A DNA stretch of 64,000 nucleotides, taken from the NCBI GenBank assembly GCA_016946835.1, contig JACVTC010000015.1, positions 147,501-211,500 on the forward strand, read 5' to 3'. Positions 46,285 to 58,261 of this stretch are shown here, piece after piece. The notes beneath the pieces were generated by a model that had not been told where the DNA came from, ran no database searches, and saw nothing but the letters and a program-made list of their open reading frames with translations. Source of the DNA: Neocallimastix lanati (nom. inval.) (Eukaryota > Neocallimastigomycota > Neocallimastigomycetes > Neocallimastigales > Neocallimastigaceae). Positions within the stretch are counted from its first letter, which is position 1; every line of letters begins with the position of its first letter. Both the position numbers and the translations under genes were made by a program.

Positions 46285-46960
46285 ACAATTTACTTGATCT
46301 TTATGACTTAGTTATAAAGCAAACAATAATAAATACCATTTTAAATATATTATGTCTAAAGGTAAAAAAAAAAATAATCATTGGAAGTGACATTGATGGT
46401 TCATCTATATCCTATCATAATAAATATGATGAACTGACAAGTTTTGATATTGAATAGGAAAAGGGTATTTATTCCCAACTAGGAATTAATGCTATATTTT
46501 TAAATAGTTTAATTGGAAAGAGAAGGAAAAAGGAATTAAATGATTAGAAATATTGATATCATAATGTAGTTTCATAGACATTTATAGAGAAACGCCAAAA
46601 AAAGAAAAAAAAAAAAAAAAAAAAAAATTTCAATTTTTTAATATCTATTTAAACAATATGTTATTATAAGAAAGGTCAGATACTTCTAAAATTATTAGGA
46701 TATAGAAAGACTTTATAAAACGAAATTAACAGTAAAATTTAAGGACAATTTAGGAACAAAGTAATTTATGGATATCCTATATATTTCAAAAAGTGAAATA
46801 TATTGTATATTGTATCATCCTACGAGAGGTATTGCAATAATTAGTTTAATAAGCGAAAGTGTTGATGCACTAATTATCAACTATTCAATAGTAAAAAAGT
46901 ATAATAAAAAAAAATAATGATGATTTTAATGGTTATTTGTGAAATTTTGTCTTCATGAAG
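44900..46960 (+). pseudogene. degenerate tandem bacterial-type solute-binding-protein domains (SBP_bac_3-like)
   Basis: At least three broken copies of a periplasmic amino-acid-binding fold lie head to tail. Copy A (44928-45190) has ELTGFDTEFAKTVYSIHGID, then FKDIQWDMIETELNNK and CVVWTSLTLTAKARCENF. Copy B (45395-45690) has ISFDIYMDFAKSICEQLDVN and FSHIYMSNTQVVMIKK. A further set, probably spanning a copy boundary, has RKSDVSKYSNEESL (45793-45870) and NVDVVVTEYPCAIGNIYNGY (46026-46090). The last copy has IIIGSDIDGSSISYHNKYDE (from 46364), TSFDIE, and ESVDALIINYSIVKKYN (46855-46905). These are the family's GFD..A, NTQVVVVKKSD and VDAVV blocks. Frameshifts, stops and inserted A-runs (45985-46028, 46248-46281) and an (AAT)n run in copy A disable it. 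Such domains are bacterial in origin; horizontal acquisition is inferred. Confidence 0.7.
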
Positions 46961-46964
46961 AATA

Positions 46965-47061
46965 TTTTGTAGTTAGTTTTTGTATTGAATGGGTGATTCT
47001 TTTTTTTTTATTCATAAAGAAAGCTCATTTACTAATTTCCAATAATTAAACATGATTTATT

Positions 47062-47107
<46 letters not shown>

Positions 47108-48255
47108 TTCATTAATCTAATATTTTTGTTTTAATTCTAAATTTAAAAAGAGAGAAATCAAATATTAAAATTAATGTAATTCATTATGATTATAGCTTAT
47201 GATCATTATAATATAAAAAAAAAAAAAAATTTTTTTTTTTTTTTTAATTATGACAATTTAAATTTCTATAATAAATGAAAAAAACACCTAGTTTTTATCA
47301 ACTATTTTTTTTTTTGGCTTTGCACCACTACTAATTACTCTAAATAATAACCTTCAACAATTATTCCCATTATTTCAAAAATTTTAATCCATGTTCAATT
47401 AAAAAAAAAAAAAAAATTTTTTTTAACTTATTATTAAATATTACATTACCTAGAATTTCAAAATTTGACATTTTCTACATAAAAAAAATTTGAATCATTA
47501 TTTTTTATTAAATAAAATAAAATAAGATAAAATGTAGAATTATAGATATAAAGTACAGATTGAATAAAATAAAATAAAATGTAGAATTATAAATAGAAAG
47601 TACAGATTGAATAAAATAAAATAAAATTAAATAAAAATTAACCTTTTATCCATTGTAGCTTTTATATATATATATATATATATATATAAATTTATGGTCT
47701 TTTTTTTTTATTATTAATATTATTAAATTGAACATTATTTGTTTTTTATTTGTTTTTTATTTTTTAGTTATATTTTATTTTTATTTTTATTTTTTATATT
47801 TTACATCTTAAATACTTAATAGTTAAACTATATGTAATTAAAATATATATATATATATATAATTATTTTATCTATTGAAATACAATAGAATATATATTTA
47901 ATATATTTATTATAAATTATATAAAAGATTAATTTATGAAGTATCTTAAAAATTTATTTATAATAATAATTTTTTTTTTTTTTTTTTTTTTATATTATAT
48001 TATATAAATTTTTTTATTTAATAATTTATTAAATGTCGGTTTAATATTTTAAAAAAATTTAAATCATTCTCTCTAAGTAAATAGAAATAAAAATTATTAA
48101 ATTGAAATAATAAAATTAAAATTAAAATTAAAATAAAATAAAAAAAAAAAAAAAAAAAAAAAAAATATATATATAAAATATAAAAAAATGAAAAAAATAA
48201 AAAAAGAGTGAAATTATCTTTAATTAATTAATTAATTAATTATTTATTCATTCAT
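46965..48255. other. AT-rich spacer, with a possible ankyrin-gene scrap
   Basis: Mostly poly(A) and poly(T). On the minus strand a short ATG-started piece MSNFEIL ends at a GTAATG donor-like site near 47450, followed by LIEHGLKF near 47390. This is faintly like the ankyrin gene at 48260-52702 and may be a remnant of another copy. A 57-base tandem duplication lies at 47514-47625. Confidence 0.35.
47514..47625 (+). repeat. 57-bp tandem duplication
   Basis: Two copies of a unit containing AAAATGTAGAATTATA and AGTACAGATTGAATAAAA. Confidence 0.85.
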
Positions 48256-48259
48256 TCAT

Positions 48260-48870
48260 TCATCTATATTTATTTAATATTGATTCAATTTTTCTATAGA
48301 TTGAAGGATTAGTTTGATAATTTTTAATTTTATTAAATTCAAAGATATTTTGATTTTTTATATTTTTATGGTTAATATTAGCTCCATATTTTAATAAAGC
48401 TTCAACCATGACTGGCCTTGGAAAACTCACAGCATAAAATAAGGGGGTCCAACCATCTTTATTTTCCATTTCTAAATTCAATTTATGATCAATTAAAAAT
48501 TTTAAAATATTTAATTTTTTATCCTCAATAATTTGATTCACCATTTTAACGGTAACTTTTTCCATATTAAAAGTTGTAACGTCATTCTCTATTAAATAAT
48601 AAATGAAATAATGAAAATCATTTAAATCAAAAGAGTTAAAAGTATCCAAAGCAACATCTAACATTGTTTCATTTTCAGAATTTCTTATATTTTTATCAAT
48701 TCCTTGATCAATAATAATTTTAACTTTATTAACTTCATAATTCTTTATTAGCTTAAATATATCTTTTTTAATTATATATATATATATATTATAATATTTT
48801 ATTATTAATTAATTAATATATATTTATAAAAATATTTAAATATATAATATAAATATATATATTATATATA

Positions 48871-48906
<36 letters not shown>

Positions 48907-51900
48907 TTTTTTTGAAATTATTATTATGATTTAATTAGTATTAGATAATTTATATTTACATAATTGATATATAATATTATATATATATAAATATATATGT
49001 ATATATACTAAATATAAATTATCCTTTAAAAAATAAAAATTACCATATTTATTATTATTCTCGAATTTATTAAAAATGGATTCAATTTTAGTATAATCTT
49101 CAAAGGCACGTTTATAATTTTTAATTTTATTATATTCATGAACACCTTCACCATTTTTATTTTTATGTTTAATATTAGCACCATTTTCTAATAACATCTC
49201 AATAATTTTTGTATTTCTATAAAAAATTGATAAAAATAATGGGGTATTCCCCTCACTATTTTTCATTTCTAAAAGTAATCCATGTTTCATTAAAGTCTTT
49301 AAGATAACTATCTTATTATCATGAATTATCTCTCTAATAACTTTCATTGTAATATTTTTCATATTATACTCTGTATAACCATTTTCTATTAAATAATAGA
49401 AAATACTATCAGTATTACTTCTTGTATTTATACTTATTGTATCATAAGATTTCAAAGCAACATCCAATAAAGTTTCATTATTAGAATTTTTTAAATTTCT
49501 AAAAAAATTTGTCTCTATAAGATTTTTGAACTCTTTATAATCATGATTTTTTATTAATTGAAATATCCTAACTTTATATATTATATATATTATATATTAC
49601 ATAATATATAATTAATTATATAATTAAATTTTGACAATGGAGACATTTAATTAAAAATTTTAATTTATTTTTAATGGAATTTTAAAATAAAAAAAAAAAA
49701 AGAAAAAAAATAAATTTATACAGCGTTAAGTATATATAATAAATTTATAAAATATAATATAATAATTAATTTTTTATAAAAATATATATTTATATTTATT
49801 ATTATTTTAATTAAATAATGTTGTAAAAATATATATATATATATTAATATTTGTAAATTTAATAAATATTTTTAAAAAAAAAAAAAAAAAAAATAAAATA
49901 AAATAAAAATAAAAATAATATATATATATATATATTTACATTTATTGTACGTGTTAGTATCATATTTCTTTAGAATGGATTCGATTAAATTATAATCATC
50001 AAATGCACGATCAAAATTTTTAATTTTATTATAATCATAAACACTTTCACCTTTTTTATTTATATGTTTTATATTAGCACCTTTTACTAATAATAGTTTA
50101 ATAAATTCTAGTTTTCTATAAAAAATAGCTAAAAATAATGGGGTATTTCCCTCACTATTTCTCATCTCTAAATTTAATCCTTGTTCGATTAAAAATATAA
50201 AAATAGATAATTTATTATCATGAATTATTTCTCTTATAACTTTCATGGTAATATTTTTTATATCAAGGTCTTTATAACTATTTTCCATTAAATAATAAAA
50301 AATATTATTCGTATTATCTCTTGTTTCCAAATTTATTGAAGAATAAGATTTCAAAGACATATCCAACAAAGTTTCATTATTAGAATTTTTTAATTTTTTA
50401 TCGAATCCTTTACCGATGAGGACTTTAAATTCTTCATAATTATGATCTTGAATGGATTGAAATATTTGATCTTTTTTCACTTTTTATTATTTAAATTTTT
50501 TAGGTTTGATAATAAAAAATATATATAATTAAAAATTTTATTAAATAAGATAAATTAATATAATATAATATAATATAATATAATATGATATAATATAATA
50601 TAAATTTTATATATAAAATAGATAATTAATATTTAAATTATTTAGAGTAATTTATATTTTATTACTTAACTCCTCTAAACAAAAAAAAAAAAAAAAAAAT
50701 TTAACAATGAATAATAAAATAATTTTTTTTTAACATTATAATAAATGAATAATAATAAAAAATTAAAAAAAAAAAAATAAAAATTTACCATCTTCATCAT
50801 TTTCATTAGACTTATACTTATTTAAAATCGATTCAATTTCATTATAATCTTCAAGTGAACGTTCAAAATTTTTAACTCTATTATAATCATGAACACTCTC
50901 ACCTTTTTTATTTTTATGTTTTATATTAGCACCCTTATCTAATAATAATTTAATAATATCTAGTTTTCTATAAAAAATAGCTAAAAATAATAGAGTATTT
51001 CCTTCACTATTTCTTTTTTCTATAGGTAGCCCATGGTCAATTAAATAATTTAAAATAGACGTCTTATTATCATGAATTATTTCTCTTAAAACAGTAACTT
51101 CAACATTTTTCATATTAAAGTTGGTATAACCATTTTCCATTAAACAATAAAAAATATTATCAATATTAGCTCTTGTTTCCAAACTTATGTTATCAAAAGC
51201 TTTTAAAGCCACATCCAACAGAGTTTCATTTTTAGAATTTTTTAAATTTTTATCTAATCCTTTATCTATGAAGACTTTAAATTCTTCATATTTATGATTT
51301 AGTATTAATTGAAATATTTGATCTTTTTTTTTTTTTTTTTTGTATTTTATTTTTTATAATTCAATTTTTAAATTTGATAGGTATAATTATTCAATAAAAA
51401 AAAAAAAATTATAAAATATATAAAAATTATATAATAATATAATACAATATAATATTATATAATAATATAAAATTTAAATATAAAATAAATAATTAGTATT
51501 CATTTAATTTAAAAAAATATATAATATATTATAATTAATTATATAATATATATACAATAATAAATATAATATTGATATAATTTTTAATATATTATTCTCA
51601 AATATACTAATATGACGTATTTGAAAAATATATAATAAATATAATTAACTATAAGGGAATAAGTATAATAATTTTAAATATAATTATATACCATAATTTT
51701 CATTATTATCATTACCATTATCATTATTTAATTCCAAGATATTTTTGTCATTTTCTACATGAATTGATTGTTGTGTATCCTCTGAAAATTTTTCAACATT
51801 ATTTTTTTGGACTTAAAAAATATAATATTTGTATTTAATAGTTTAATAATAATAATAAAAATAATATATATATATATTTAATAAATAAATTTTATTGGAA

Positions 51901-52269
51901 ATAGAATATTTAGTATATATATATATATATATTTATATTATATTATTTTAAATTTTAAAACTTACATCTTTGATTATTTTCCTCAATAATCTTTCTCATT
52001 AAATCAGTCCTTTTCATTAAATCAGTCCTATTCATTAAACCAGTCCTTCTCTTTAAACCAGTCTTTTCAATTAAACTAGATTCTTTAATGTTTTCATCTG
52101 AAATTTAATTTCATTATAAATTTAATATATATATAAAATAAAAAATAAAATTAAATAAAATAAAATATATACTTTTATAAATATTATTATAATATATTTT
52201 ATATTTTATTTAAATTAAGTTATTATTATTTCTAATTAATAAGTAATTATTAATAAAACATTAACATGA

Positions 52270-52323
<54 letters not shown>

Positions 52324-52702
52324 TTATAAATTTTCGTATTAATCATATAAGAATTATAAAATTTATATAAATTCATAGAATTTATTAAATAAACTAATAA
52401 AAAAAAAAAAAATTAAAAATAAAAAAAATAAAAAAATTAACCATTTTCTAAATTTTTTTTTGTTGTTAAATTCAATGTATCATCATTCATATTTTTGGAT
52501 TGACGACTTAAATTGTGAAAAGAATTATCTAATATATATAAATTATATAATAACAATGATATCATATATTATTATGTCTTTAACGCCAGATATACATTGT
52601 ATTAAATATAATTTAATTCCATAAACCTATATAAATAGTTTTTTTTTTTTTATTTTTAATTTAATTATTTTTTATTTATAAATAAATTATACCTTCGTCC
52701 AT
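48260..52702 (-). CDS. ankyrin-repeat protein with four duplicated exons, 8 exons
   Basis: Reconstructed exons, 5' to 3': 52693-52702, 52442-52528, 51966-52097, 51692-51811, 50789-51322, 49940-50479, 49044-49571, 48260-48762 (stop). They total 818 codons. Every intron is phase 1, with GTATAA, GTTAAT, GTAAGT, GTATAT, GTAAAT, GTAAAT and GTAATT donors. The N-terminal 116 residues are polar; the third exon encodes tandem six-residue repeats of RTDLMK type. Exons 5-8 (residues about 117-294, 295-474, 475-650, 651-817) are copies of one module. Each opens IFQLI..H.YEEFK, has an ankyrin pair centred on N.ETLLDVALK and REIIHDNK, then SEGNTPLFLAIFYRKL, GANIKHKNKKGESV, and ends ..IESILNKY. Ankyrin repeats bind proteins; no catalytic domain or membrane helix is seen, so the role is unknown. 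Copy 8 is the most diverged. Confidence 0.82.
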
Positions 52703-53068
52703 TATTAAATTATTTAAATTATCATTTATTATAATGATAATAGTAATAATTATATTAAAAATATTATTAATATATTTTTTTTAATTTAAAAATAATTAAT
52801 ATATTTCTTTTTTTTTTTTCATTTATTTATTTAATAATGAATGAATTTCAATACATCTGTAATATTGTAATTTTGTTTTTCCTTTAAAAAAAATAATAAA
52901 AAAACAGTATCATACTATTTAGTTTAAAAAAATGATAAAAAGATTAAAACTAATTAATTATATTAAGAAATAAAAATTATAGTTCATTTAATCATATAAA
53001 ATTAACTTTAAATATATTTTATTATTTAAAGATATTTTATTAAAAAAAAAAAATAATAATAATAATTG
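52703..53068. other. 5' flank of the ankyrin gene
   Basis: AT-rich DNA with T-runs; presumed promoter on the minus strand. No motif stands out. Confidence 0.45.
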
Positions 53069-53315
53069 TGTTAAGTATTAGCTACATTATAATTATACAT
53101 TGTAATATTAATACGCCACAATAAGCCACATTATGAATACATTAGTTATTAGATAGTTATTAAATAGTTATTATAAATCTTATTTATTATATTTTGTTAA
53201 ACTGTAATATTCTTTATTATGTAATATTCATATAATTAAATATAAATAAATAAAAGCCATATTAACTATAAATAATCATAATTGAAATTGTGAGATTTCA
53301 GTTACATTCTTAACA
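53069..53315 (+). repeat. diverged solo LTR related to the neighbouring copia element
   Basis: It starts TGTTAAGTATTAGC and ends TTCTTAACA, and shares ordered blocks with the 264-bp LTRs (TGTTAA.TATTAGC, ATACGCCACA.TAAGCC.CATTA, TAGTTATT). It is far more diverged than the two intact LTRs are from each other, and no internal region follows. It ends three bases before the left LTR of the intact element. Confidence 0.6.
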
Positions 53316-53318
53316 AAT

Positions 53319-53582
53319 TGTTAAATATTAGCAATGTTATATGAACATTATGCATAACATATCTAATATGCCACACAAGCCTCATTAATTATAACCTTAT
53401 TTTGTATATAGTTATTTTATAGTTTAATTAAAAATTAGACTTTTTTTTTCTTGTTGATTTTATAATAATAAAGATATATGTATTTTTCAAAATAAATAAA
53501 TAAATAAAAATATATAATAAATATATATTAAAACACTTGGTGTAATACTTGTTCGTGTTCTCTGAATCCACAACCTTGAACA
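53319..53582 (+). repeat. left LTR of the copia element
   Basis: 264 bases, TG at the start and CA at the end, with the same length and nearly the same sequence as 58262-58525. Confidence 0.93.
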
Positions 53583-53601
53583 GATTAAGAGTCTCATTCG
53601 A
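53583..53601 (+). promoter_or_regulatory. putative primer-binding site matching a tRNA-Lys anticodon arm
   Basis: Directly after the left LTR comes GATTAAGAGTCTCATTCGA. Its reverse complement contains ATGAGACTCTTAATC, which, from known sequences, matches the anticodon arm of a eukaryotic tRNA-Lys with anticodon CTT rather than a tRNA 3' end. Internal (half-tRNA) priming is known for Drosophila copia and yeast Ty5 with initiator tRNA-Met. The tRNA of this organism is not in the window, so the match is recalled, not computed. Confidence 0.55.
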
Positions 53602-53709
53602 CTCTAAGAGACAACTCGAATATATAAATCCTTAAGGAGATATTAAATTTATTTATTTTAAAATAAACTATAATTTTATTAAAAATTGTTAAAACATTTA
53701 ATTCGTAAG

Positions 53710-54903
53710 ATGGGAAGAAAATCTAAAAAAGGTTTCATAAAGGAAAATAATTCCCAATCATCACAGAATACTGAAGATGAAATAAATGAAACAAATCAAG
53801 ATTACGAAGAAAGTACATCTTCTATCCCTAAGGTCAGTACAGTGCAAAATAATAATACCAGTAACACTGTAATAATTGATATGACCAAGAAATCCGTGTT
53901 TAACTATACAAATTTTGGGCTCACTACTGAAAACTTTCCAAGGTGGTTTAAAGCTTTAAAAAGACATTTAACAGCTTTAAAGTTAATCCAATATATTAAT
54001 GTCAAAATTGATCCTAATAATATGGAAGAAATCCAAAATGAAGAAGACAACGCAACTCAATCTATTATTGAAAACAGTTTGGACGACCCAACAAGTAAAT
54101 TTATCATTGACTGTCAAACAGCTTATGAAATGATAGAAGAACTGAAAAGTAGATTTGACCAGTCATGCCCATCAAAATTATATAAAATCGAATATAAAAT
54201 TAAAACATTAAAAATAGAAAATAATGATTATAAATTATATTTGAATAATTTAAATACACTCTTCGAATCACACAAAAGGGAAGCTAATAAATTGAGCAAG
54301 TCAACGTTAGATGAAGAAACCAAAATATTATTCGCCGCTGATGAACTTGTCAAAATTGGAATCCATCCAATAAATTTAATCCAATTTAAAACCTTTAGTG
54401 ACTTGAAGAATTCAATTATTACCATGGAAGTATTTATTAAAAAATGTAAAGAAATCAAAAGAATTGAAGAAAATCCAAATCTAAAGAACCAGGTGAATGC
54501 CGTCAGTAAAACCAATATAAATAAACCAAATAATAAAAATTATGAAATTAAAAATAAAGAAAATTATTACTATATATGTCAAAAAGATGGACATACTACC
54601 GACATATGTTTCTTTAATGTTAAAAGAAAGGATAAAAATAGAAACAATCCAAGAAAAAATGATATCAGAAAGCAAAAAGGTAGGAAGAATACAAAATTTC
54701 ATAGCAATAACATTAAAGATAAATCAGATTCAACTGATAATGAAGATAGTGAAGAAGAAAATATAAACATCGGATTCTCCGGTAATATTACGGTAAATAA
54801 TATTACACAATCTACCAAAGAAAATGACAAAACGGAATGGATAATTGATTCAGGATGTCCTATAAATTTAACAAATGAAATTAGAAAATTAAATAAACAC
54901 TAA
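53710..54903 (+). CDS. copia gag and start of protease
   Basis: 397 codons from ATG 53710 (MGRKSKKG), chosen because the 24 bases upstream that are also open begin with TTG. Residues about 70-270 match the copia gag core (NFPRWFKALKRHL, CQTAYEMIEELKSRF). A nucleocapsid zinc knuckle at about 290-305 reads YICQKDGHTTDIC. The His and last two Cys are present, but the first Cys of the usual CX2CX4HX4C is Tyr, one base away from a Cys codon. The frame ends just after the protease active site WIIDSGCPINLT, so most of the protease lies in the next frame. Confidence 0.85.
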   Translation: MGRKSKKGFIKENNSQSSQNTEDEINETNQDYEESTSSIPKVSTVQNNNTSNTVIIDMTKKSVFNYTNFGLTTENFPRWFKALKRHLTALKLIQYINVKIDPNNMEEIQNEEDNATQSIIENSLDDPTSKFIIDCQTAYEMIEELKSRFDQSCPSKLYKIEYKIKTLKIENNDYKLYLNNLNTLFESHKREANKLSKSTLDEETKILFAADELVKIGIHPINLIQFKTFSDLKNSIITMEVFIKKCKEIKRIEENPNLKNQVNAVSKTNINKPNNKNYEIKNKENYYYICQKDGHTTDICFFNVKRKDKNRNNPRKNDIRKQKGRKNTKFHSNNIKDKSDSTDNEDSEEENINIGFSGNITVNNITQSTKENDKTEWIIDSGCPINLTNEIRKLNKH

Positions 54904-57900
54904 AAATATAAAAAATAAATCAATTTCATATCCTAATGGTAAATCCGAAAAAATTAAAAAAGTTGGAAAATATATTGGAACCTTTGACAACAACTCTTTA
55001 GAACTATCAAAGGTATATTATGCTGACAATATTAAAAATAATTTGTTATCTACCCATTGTTTGGTTCTAAAAGGTTACACTCTCATAATGGATTATGACG
55101 TTATCAAAAATAAAGATCGTCTACAAATTTATAAAAACAATAAACTGATTTCAACGCTACATGCAAATGATGACTTCCTATTTACACTAAATATACATAA
55201 TATAAATAATTATAATTTAATTAACAACACAAATGTAATAAATTTTGATTACGATTTATGGCATGCCAGATTAGGACACTTTAATAATAATAAAAATATT
55301 TCAAGACTTTATTTTAAAGCATACAAATTTACATAATAAAAAGGATTGTTCTCAATGCCATATTAGTAAAATGAAGAAAAAACCTTTCTACTCATCTTTT
55401 AATAAATCAACACATCCATTACAACTTATTCATTCAGATGTTGTTGGAAAATTTATCACATCATACAACGGTTACAATTATTATGTCACATTCTTAGATG
55501 ACTTCTCAAGAAAATGCTGGATTTATTTATTAAGGAATAAATCCGATGTATGTAACGCGTTTATTCACTTCCATAAGCTAATGAAAAATACCACTAGTTA
55601 TAACATAGTTACTCTCAAAACCGATAATGGAAGAGAATACGATAACGCTAATTTAATAAAATACCTTGCGGATAATGGTATTGAATTTATTCATTCTTTA
55701 CCTAATTGCCCTCAGCAAAATGGTCGTGCAGAACGTCTTAACCAAACCTTAGATAACTGTGTTGAAACACTCTTATCTTCTGCGAAACTACCTATTAACT
55801 TTTGGGATTCAGCAATTTTATGTGCTTGTCGTCTCTATAATCTTAATCCTCATCAAGGCAATAACTCTCTTATTCCTGATGAAGTTTTCTTCAACAAGCC
55901 TGTTGATATATCCCATTTAAAAGTTTTTGGTTGCAGAGTTTATTTTTATAATAATCATAAGAAAAATAAATTAGATAATAATACTAAACCAGGTATCTTT
56001 CTTGGTTATGCTTCTGACTCTACAGGTTATAAAATCCTTGATATAACTACTAATTCTATTATATCTGCAAGAGATGTATATTTTATGGAAAATATTCCTG
56101 GATCTATTGAAACTACTTTCTTATCAAATGATTCCGTTGATTCTCTTTTTGATTTTGATAATTCACAAATTCAGGGGGAACATTCAGATAATAATTCACA
56201 ATTTATGAATAATCAAAATTTAAATAATAACTTAAACAATTATAATTCAAATACCAAGAATATTAATATGAATAATTCAAATAATAATAATTTTGAAACT
56301 ACTGACAGTAATAACAACAATACCGATACCACAGATAATAATAATAACAATATTACAAATAAACAAAACACTATTGAAAATAATAAAAATAATAACAATA
56401 CTAAAACTACAATTAACACCAAGGATAATAATAAAAATTATTTAAATAATAATAACAATAGTGAAACAAATTCTAACAATAGTGAAACAAATTCTAATAA
56501 TAGTGAAACAAATTCTAATAACAATAAAAGAAAATTCATTAATGAAAATGATAAAGAAAAAAATAATAACGATGACGTTATAAAAGAAAATAATACAAAT
56601 CCAAAAAAAAGAAAAACAAAATTTTAAATATCAAATTTAATAATCCATCAAATTATGAGGAAGCAATTAACTCAAAAGATTCAAAACAATGGAAACAAGC
56701 CATAAATAAAGAACTAAATAACATGTATAATCAAAGAGTTATGGAAATAATTAACAGTATTCCTCGTAACGCAACATTAATTGATGGAAGATGGATATTC
56801 ACTACAAAAGATGATGGAACAAAAAAGGCAAGATGGGTAGCCAAAGGTTTCAAACAAAGAGAAGGAATAGACTATAACAACACATACTCTTCAACAGTAC
56901 AAGCCGATAGTCTTAGAATAACTATTGCAATAGATGCAAGATATAATTGGGAGTTAAAACAATTAGATATAAAAGCAGCTTACCTGAATGCTAAATTAAA
57001 AAAAAAAAAAATCTACATGAAAATTCCAAAAGGAGATAAAATTTATAACAAAGGTAAGTATTGGTTACTAAAGAAAGCTCTATATGGCTTAAAACAAGCT
57101 GGTAGAGAGTGGAATAATGAAATATCCAAATTCTTAATAAGTATAGGACTTAAACAAATTAATACTGATAAGTGTATATTTACTAAATATAAAAATAATA
57201 AATTATCATTAGTATTAAGTCTATATGTTGATGATATTTTACTTACAGGAACTGAAGAAGAAATAAAATATGTATCAAACAATCTTCAAAATAAATATCA
57301 AATTTCAAAATATACAAATGATGATAAAATAATTGGAATAAACATTTTCAAGACAGATCAAGGATACAAAAATTAATCAAATAGATTACATAGAAAAATT
57401 AATTGAAAAATATAATATGAAGAAAACAAAACCAATCAAATATCCTAGTGGAAAAATTACTAAAGAAGAAAGAGAAAATTCTCCAGAAATTGACAAAACA
57501 ATCTATAAATCAATCATAGGAGAATTATTATTTATATCTACTAAAACAAGACCAGATATAGCTTTTGCTGTTAATCAAGCAGCAAGACATTCAGAATATC
57601 CAAAAGAAGTAGATTTAATATCAGCTCATATGATTTTACAATATTTAAATTCAACAAAAGAAAAATCAATTCATTATAAAGGAGACAAAAATATATCTGT
57701 TTATTGTGATGCAGATTTTGCTGAAGATGAAGAAACAAGAAAATCAACAACAGGATATATATTTCTTAATGGAGATAGTCCTATTTCTTGGAAATCACAA
57801 TTACAAAAATGTGTAACTTTATCAACAGCGGAAGCGGAATTTGTCAGCCTAACTGAATGTACTAAGCATGGTATGTGGTTACAAAAATTATTGGATGAAA

Positions 57901-58149
57901 TATTTAATAAACAACTTTACTCTAAAAATAAATATTGATAACAAATCATGCAAATTCATTGCAGAAGATGAAAATTCTAATGCAAGATGTAAACATATGG
58001 ATATAAAATATAAATATGTTAATGAAAAAATAAATGAAGGAAAAGTATCATTAAAATATGTTGATACAGAAAATATGGTTGCAGACTCATTAACTAAAAA
58101 TATTTCAGGTCCAAAAATGAAAATTTTCACTGATTTTATTTTTGATTAA
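54893..58149 (+). pseudogene. copia pol: protease end, integrase, RT, RNase H, split over five frames
   Basis: Open segments: 54893-55336 (rest of protease and the integrase zinc domain start, DYDLWHARLGHFN), about 55311-56627 (CSQCHISK, then integrase core with HSDVVGKF, LKTDNGREY and NGRAERLNQTL giving D, D and E, then an Asn-rich tail), about 56618-57376 (RT with RWVAKGFKQREG, KQLDIKAAYLNA and the active site LYVDDILLTG), about 57372-57938 (end of RT, then RNase H with VYCDADFAEDEETRKSTTGY and LSTAEAEFV), and about 57925-58149 (INIDNKSC, HMDIKYKYV, VADSLTKNI). All catalytic residues are present. Four of the five frame changes are net +1, and most lie beside A- or T-runs. That fits either sequencing length errors or recent decay; the first could be programmed. 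Confidence 0.85.
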
Positions 58150-58253
58150 AAAAAAAAAAAAAAAAAAAAATTTATTAATACAAATTTAATATAGAAAATA
58201 AAAAAAAAAAAAAAAAATTTATTTTTTTTTTGTAAATATGTAATGCAAAATGT
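58150..58253. other. copia 3' untranslated segment
   Basis: Between the last pol stop and the polypurine tract, with two long A-runs. Confidence 0.6.
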
Positions 58254-58261
58254 AGGGGGAA
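58254..58261 (+). promoter_or_regulatory. polypurine tract of the copia element
   Basis: AGGGGGAA immediately precedes the right LTR, the expected place and composition for the plus-strand primer. Confidence 0.85.

Noticed and set aside
53686-53709. Upstream TTG start for copia gag
   Set aside because: Non-ATG; the ATG at 53710 gives a normal basic gag N terminus.
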